A stretch of DNA of 64,000 nucleotides from DASSFZ01 sp035292585 (GTDB lineage Bacteria; Chloroflexota; Anaerolineae; Fen-1058): assembly GCA_035292585.1 (NCBI GenBank), contig DATDPU010000148.1, positions 14,352-78,351 on the forward strand, given 5' to 3'. A model generated the notes under the pieces. The model had not been told where the DNA came from. It ran no database searches and worked only from the letters and a program-made list of their open reading frames with translations. The translations under genes were made by a program, and so were the position numbers. Below are positions 61,897-64,000 of this stretch, piece after piece (the stretch's first letter is position 1; each line of letters starts with the position of its first letter).

Positions 61897-62712
61897 ATGT
61901 CAATTTTCTCTGGACAAACTGCTTGGGTGACGGGCGGTGGACGCGGGATCGGTCGCGGTGCGGCGCTTATCCTGGCCGAGTTGGGCGCTCAGGTCGCGGT
62001 TGCCGCGCGAACCCAGGTAGAGGTTGACGACGTGGCCGGCGAGATATTCGAGCGCGGGGGTCGGGCCGAAGCGTTTGTGTGCGATGTGGCCGACTGGTCT
62101 TCCGTGATCGAAACGGTTGGGCAGATCGAAGCCGTGCTCGGCCCGGTCGATGTCCTGGTCAACAACGCCGGCGTGTTAGGCCCGCTGGCCCGCCTGTGGG
62201 AAACGCCGCCGCGCGAGTGGGCGCAGGCGATTGAAGTGAATTTAATCGGCGCGTATTACTGCGCCCGAGCGGTGCTGCCGGGTATGGTCGAGCGCAGGCG
62301 CGGCGCGATCGTCAATATCTCATCGGGTTCGGCCTCATTCGCCGGGCCGAACTGGACGGCGTATGCGGCGTCGAAAGCCGGGCTGGATCACCTGACTCGA
62401 TCGCTGGCGACCGAGCTGGCCGGGAGCGGGGTGCGGGTCAACGCGCTGCATCCGGGCATTGTCGAGACGGCGATGGTGCAAACGCTACGCACGGCGACAC
62501 CCCAGCAGCTGCCGCCGAAGCGGCGGCGTTTCTACGAAGAGGTAACCGCGAGGGGCGAAGTGATTGACCCCCAGGTGGCCGGCCGGGTGATCGCCTGGCT
62601 GGCGTCGGCTGCGGCATCCGAGCTCAATGGCGCCGTGCTCGACGCGCGCGACGATCCGTCACTCATCGACCGAGCGGAGAAGGCGTTGGCCGGGGCGGAT
62701 GAGCAAGCCTAG
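61897..62712 (+). CDS. SDR family oxidoreductase
   Basis: From ATG at 61897 (CAGGAGAACG upstream) the protein has 271 residues. The NAD(P)-binding motif TGGGRGIGRG is at about 11-20. DVLVNNAGVLGP, NISSGSASFAG with the catalytic Ser, and YAASKAGLDHL with Tyr and Lys complete the classical SDR site. The C-terminus (NGAVLDARDDPS) resembles the usual SDR ending. The substrate is unknown. The start at 61858 is unlikely since it lacks a ribosome site. Confidence 0.9.
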   Translation: MSIFSGQTAWVTGGGRGIGRGAALILAELGAQVAVAARTQVEVDDVAGEIFERGGRAEAFVCDVADWSSVIETVGQIEAVLGPVDVLVNNAGVLGPLARLWETPPREWAQAIEVNLIGAYYCARAVLPGMVERRRGAIVNISSGSASFAGPNWTAYAASKAGLDHLTRSLATELAGSGVRVNALHPGIVETAMVQTLRTATPQQLPPKRRRFYEEVTARGEVIDPQVAGRVIAWLASAAASELNGAVLDARDDPSLIDRAEKALAGADEQA

Positions 62713-62738
62713 GGATCGGCAGCTGCCGACCCCTAGGC
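62707..62738. terminator. Hairpin over the SDR stop codon
   Basis: GCCTAGGG / CCCTAGGC outer arms enclose a TCGGC-AGCT-GCCGA palindrome, with one mismatch in between. It overlaps the SDR stop codon and has no T-run. Confidence 0.65.
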
Positions 62739-62768
62739 GTTGGTCTATGCAATTGTGTGCGGGGCAGC

Positions 62769-62935
62769 TTACTCGGCGATCAGCAGCGGCTCTTCTTCGA
62801 CGCCGACTTCCGTCTCGTCGGAGCGGCGGTCGAGCATCTGGACGTTGAGCGCTACAATCACGGTGCGTGAGTGGGGCTCGCCGCTGGCCTTGTCTTCCCA
62901 GCGTTCGGAGCGCAGCCGGCCCTTCTTGGAGGGTC
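62769..62935 (-). pseudogene. C-terminal remnant of a second single-stranded-DNA-binding protein gene
   Basis: On the minus strand an open stretch of about 55 codons ends at a TAA (62769-62771). It encodes KGRLRSERWEDKASGEPHSR then TVIVALNVQMLDRR, which aligns with GRLRSERWEDKEGGEIHFRT and MQILDRRPEE of the intact ssb at 63107. The rest of the OB-fold and the start are missing, so it is a 5'-truncated copy. It is inverted relative to the intact gene, and its DNA differs at many third positions, so the duplication is old. Confidence 0.75.
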
Positions 62936-63023
62936 GGACTCAATAATACCCGGTGGATCGTGTTGAAATCCGAGCCATTCGACTTCGCGTCTGAAATGTG
63001 CAAGAGAGGAAGGGCGGCGTAGG

Positions 63024-63056
63024 GTGTGACCGTAGGTGTCACACGTCTATGATACT
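63024..63056 (+). promoter_or_regulatory. Putative promoter and palindromic operator of ssb
   Basis: GTGTGAC-7 bases-GTCACAC is a perfect 7-bp inverted repeat (63024-63044), followed at 63048 by TATGAT, a good -10-like hexamer, with transcription likely to start near 63060 and ATG at 63107. A -35-like GTGACC lies within the left arm. Confidence 0.4.
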
Positions 63057-63106
63057 GTATCCATGCAAGAGCGTTGAACCTATACTCAAGCGAAAGGAGA
63101 CTAGAC

Positions 63107-63490
63107 ATGCCAGCGCTCAACCGTGTACAACTGATTGGAAACCTGGGTCGTGACCCCGAAGCACGCTTTACAGCCAACGGCCGGAAGTACGCCACATTCA
63201 GCGTGGCCGTCGACCGAGCGTGGAAATCCGCCGACGGCGAGAAGCAGGAGGCCACCGACTGGTTCCTGGTGAATGCCTGGGGCAAACTGGCCGACGTTTG
63301 CCTCAACTATCTGCGCAAAGGTCGATTGGTGTTTGTGGAGGGGCGGTTGCGATCGGAGCGATGGGAAGACAAAGAAGGTGGTGAGATTCACTTCCGCACT
63401 ACCATCGCTGCGCAGTCGATGCAGATTCTCGATCGCCGGCCCGAAGAGCCGGAACCGGCCGAGACGTCGGCCGAAGATGTGGCTGAGTAA
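63107..63490 (+). CDS. ssb: Single-stranded DNA-binding protein
   Basis: From ATG at 63107 (AAAGGAGAC upstream) the protein has 127 residues. OB-fold motifs are PALNRVQLIGNLGRDPEARF, KYATFSVAVDRAW, ATDWFLVNAWGKLADV, and LRKGRLVFVEGRLRSERWED. It binds and protects single-stranded DNA and recruits repair and replication proteins. The C-terminus ends AEDVAE and lacks the usual DDDIPF tip that docks partner proteins. Upstream is a palindromic operator candidate. Confidence 0.95.
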   Translation: MPALNRVQLIGNLGRDPEARFTANGRKYATFSVAVDRAWKSADGEKQEATDWFLVNAWGKLADVCLNYLRKGRLVFVEGRLRSERWEDKEGGEIHFRTTIAAQSMQILDRRPEEPEPAETSAEDVAE

Positions 63491-63531
63491 AAAAACCTCC
63501 CGCAGGCCTCAAACCTGCGGGAGGTTTTTTT
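63489..63531 (+). terminator. Intrinsic terminator after ssb
   Basis: Arms ACCTCCCGCAGG / CCTGCGGGAGGT with A6 and T7 flanks, directly after the ssb stop; it can work in both directions. Confidence 0.9.
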
Positions 63532-63759
63532 CCCAGGGCCATGCGCTAGCAATTCTTCGGCGCTGCGTGTGCCCTCAGGGCATCGGCCCAATGTAAGTGC
63601 TGCGGCGCGACTCGAAGGCGTCGAAATAGAACCGGGCGGAGCAGCGCGCCTCGCTCGCCGGTGTGTCCTCGCTCACGTACCGTGCATCGTTGTTGGCGAT
63701 GGTCGCACGCAGGCCCCGATGCCATCGCCGTCCCGACAGGAAGGGGATGGGTCAGGGGG

Positions 63760-63999
63760 CTAATTGATGGCGCCGCCGCCGAAGTCATCCAAGACGGCGT
63801 CAGTCGCTCCGATAAACCATAACCCCAGGTATCCGCCGCTGGCATAATGCGGCCAACCACTCACGTCGCGTGTGCCCAGCAGCGTGTCGTTCTGGTACAC
63901 TTCCACCAGGCCGTTGGCCTTCGCCCGCGCGCCGAATCGGTCGCCGGGGTTGAGCGTTACCGCGATATCGGCCCCGCGCTGCACCCAACCCTGGGCGCT
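63760..63999 (-). CDS. C-terminal end of a secreted beta-sandwich protein (partial)
   Basis: The last 79 codons of a minus-strand gene whose start is outside the window. The sequence (VTLNPGDRFGARAKANGLVE, VYQNDTLLGTRDVSGWPHY, ASGGYLGLWFIGATDAVLDD) looks like the LamG/concanavalin-type jelly roll that ends many secreted Chloroflexota proteins, closing with FGGGAIN. It probably binds glycans. Nothing can be said about the N-terminal domains. Confidence 0.7.
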   Translation of the reverse strand, partial: SAQGWVQRGADIAVTLNPGDRFGARAKANGLVEVYQNDTLLGTRDVSGWPHYASGGYLGLWFIGATDAVLDDFGGGAIN

Positions 64000-64000
64000 G

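Noticed and set aside
62659..63306. A 215-residue minus-strand frame covering the ssb promoter and ssb
   Set aside because: It is antisense of ssb and in a different frame from the ssb remnant; no motif.
1..64000. tRNA, rRNA, insertion sequence or phage genes
   Set aside because: No cloverleaf, transposase motif or phage structural gene was recognised by eye.

Overview
The window looks like a chromosomal segment of a high-GC member of the Chloroflexota, probably Anaerolineae-like. This is inferred from several things: very long Thr-Pro-Asn linkers in secreted proteins, recurrent hydrophobic tails of the form YLPVV/FVPII, a CrtB-CrtY-CrtI carotenoid set, many GT4/GH genes, and dense families of short dispersed palindromes between genes. 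No rRNA, tRNA, CRISPR array, intact transposase or phage gene was seen.

Layout. (1) 1-7081: the end of an ATP-sulfurylase-like gene, then an exopolysaccharide/glycoconjugate cluster on the + strand: Wzx-type flippase, a nucleotidyltransferase-like/thymidylate-kinase-like fusion, a GT4 glycosyltransferase, a SAM methyltransferase, a left-handed beta-helix acyltransferase and an XrtA-type polysaccharide deacetylase. (2) 7102-16904: four secreted proteins: a choice-of-anchor-Q-like beta-helix protein, two tandemly duplicated beta-propeller proteins that have acquired different C-terminal halves (one carries a 24-bp minisatellite coding for a TNTPLPTA-type linker and two DNRLRE/CBM96-like domains), and an acidic-tailed secreted protein. 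(3) 17047-24799: a small hypothetical gene, a BtrH-like/DUF4872 protein, a frameshifted winged-helix (AlkZ-like) gene, DUF3224, and a SWIM zinc finger/SNF2 helicase pair. (4) 25161-31043: a CopB-type P1B ATPase, a LysM/L,D-transpeptidase, DUF4260, a MalY-type PLP enzyme, and a remnant of a DNA polymerase III alpha (DnaE-type) gene broken by an in-frame TGA. (5) 31152-36131: a potassium module, with a KimA-type transporter, a Usp-like membrane protein and a KdpE/short-KdpD two-component system. (6) 36703-43242: a trehalose-like or compatible-solute locus (GH63/MGH1-like hydrolase, GT20, GT4, OtsB-like phosphatase) and a ROK sugar kinase. (7) 43453-47154: crtB-crtY-crtI. (8) 47689-64000: ClpC, a GH113-like hydrolase, two small unknowns (one DUF3892), a GH130 plus GT4/helical-barrel fusion pair, a 48-residue CarD-like protein, an RRM protein with an upstream terminator-like leader, an HtrA-like protease, a secreted protein with two GH barrels, an SDR, an inverted remnant of a second ssb gene, the intact ssb, and the 3' end of another secreted protein.

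How it fits together. The first 16 kb builds and decorates the cell surface. The middle handles osmotic and ionic balance (KimA/Kdp-type signalling beside trehalose-type synthesis) and pigment. The right part holds proteostasis (ClpC, HtrA), mannan-type glycoside turnover and nucleic-acid binding proteins (CarD-like, RRM, SSB). The intergenic DNA is unusually rich in repeats: at least four dispersed families occur more than once in the window, and two gene remnants (dnaE, ssb) lie among them.
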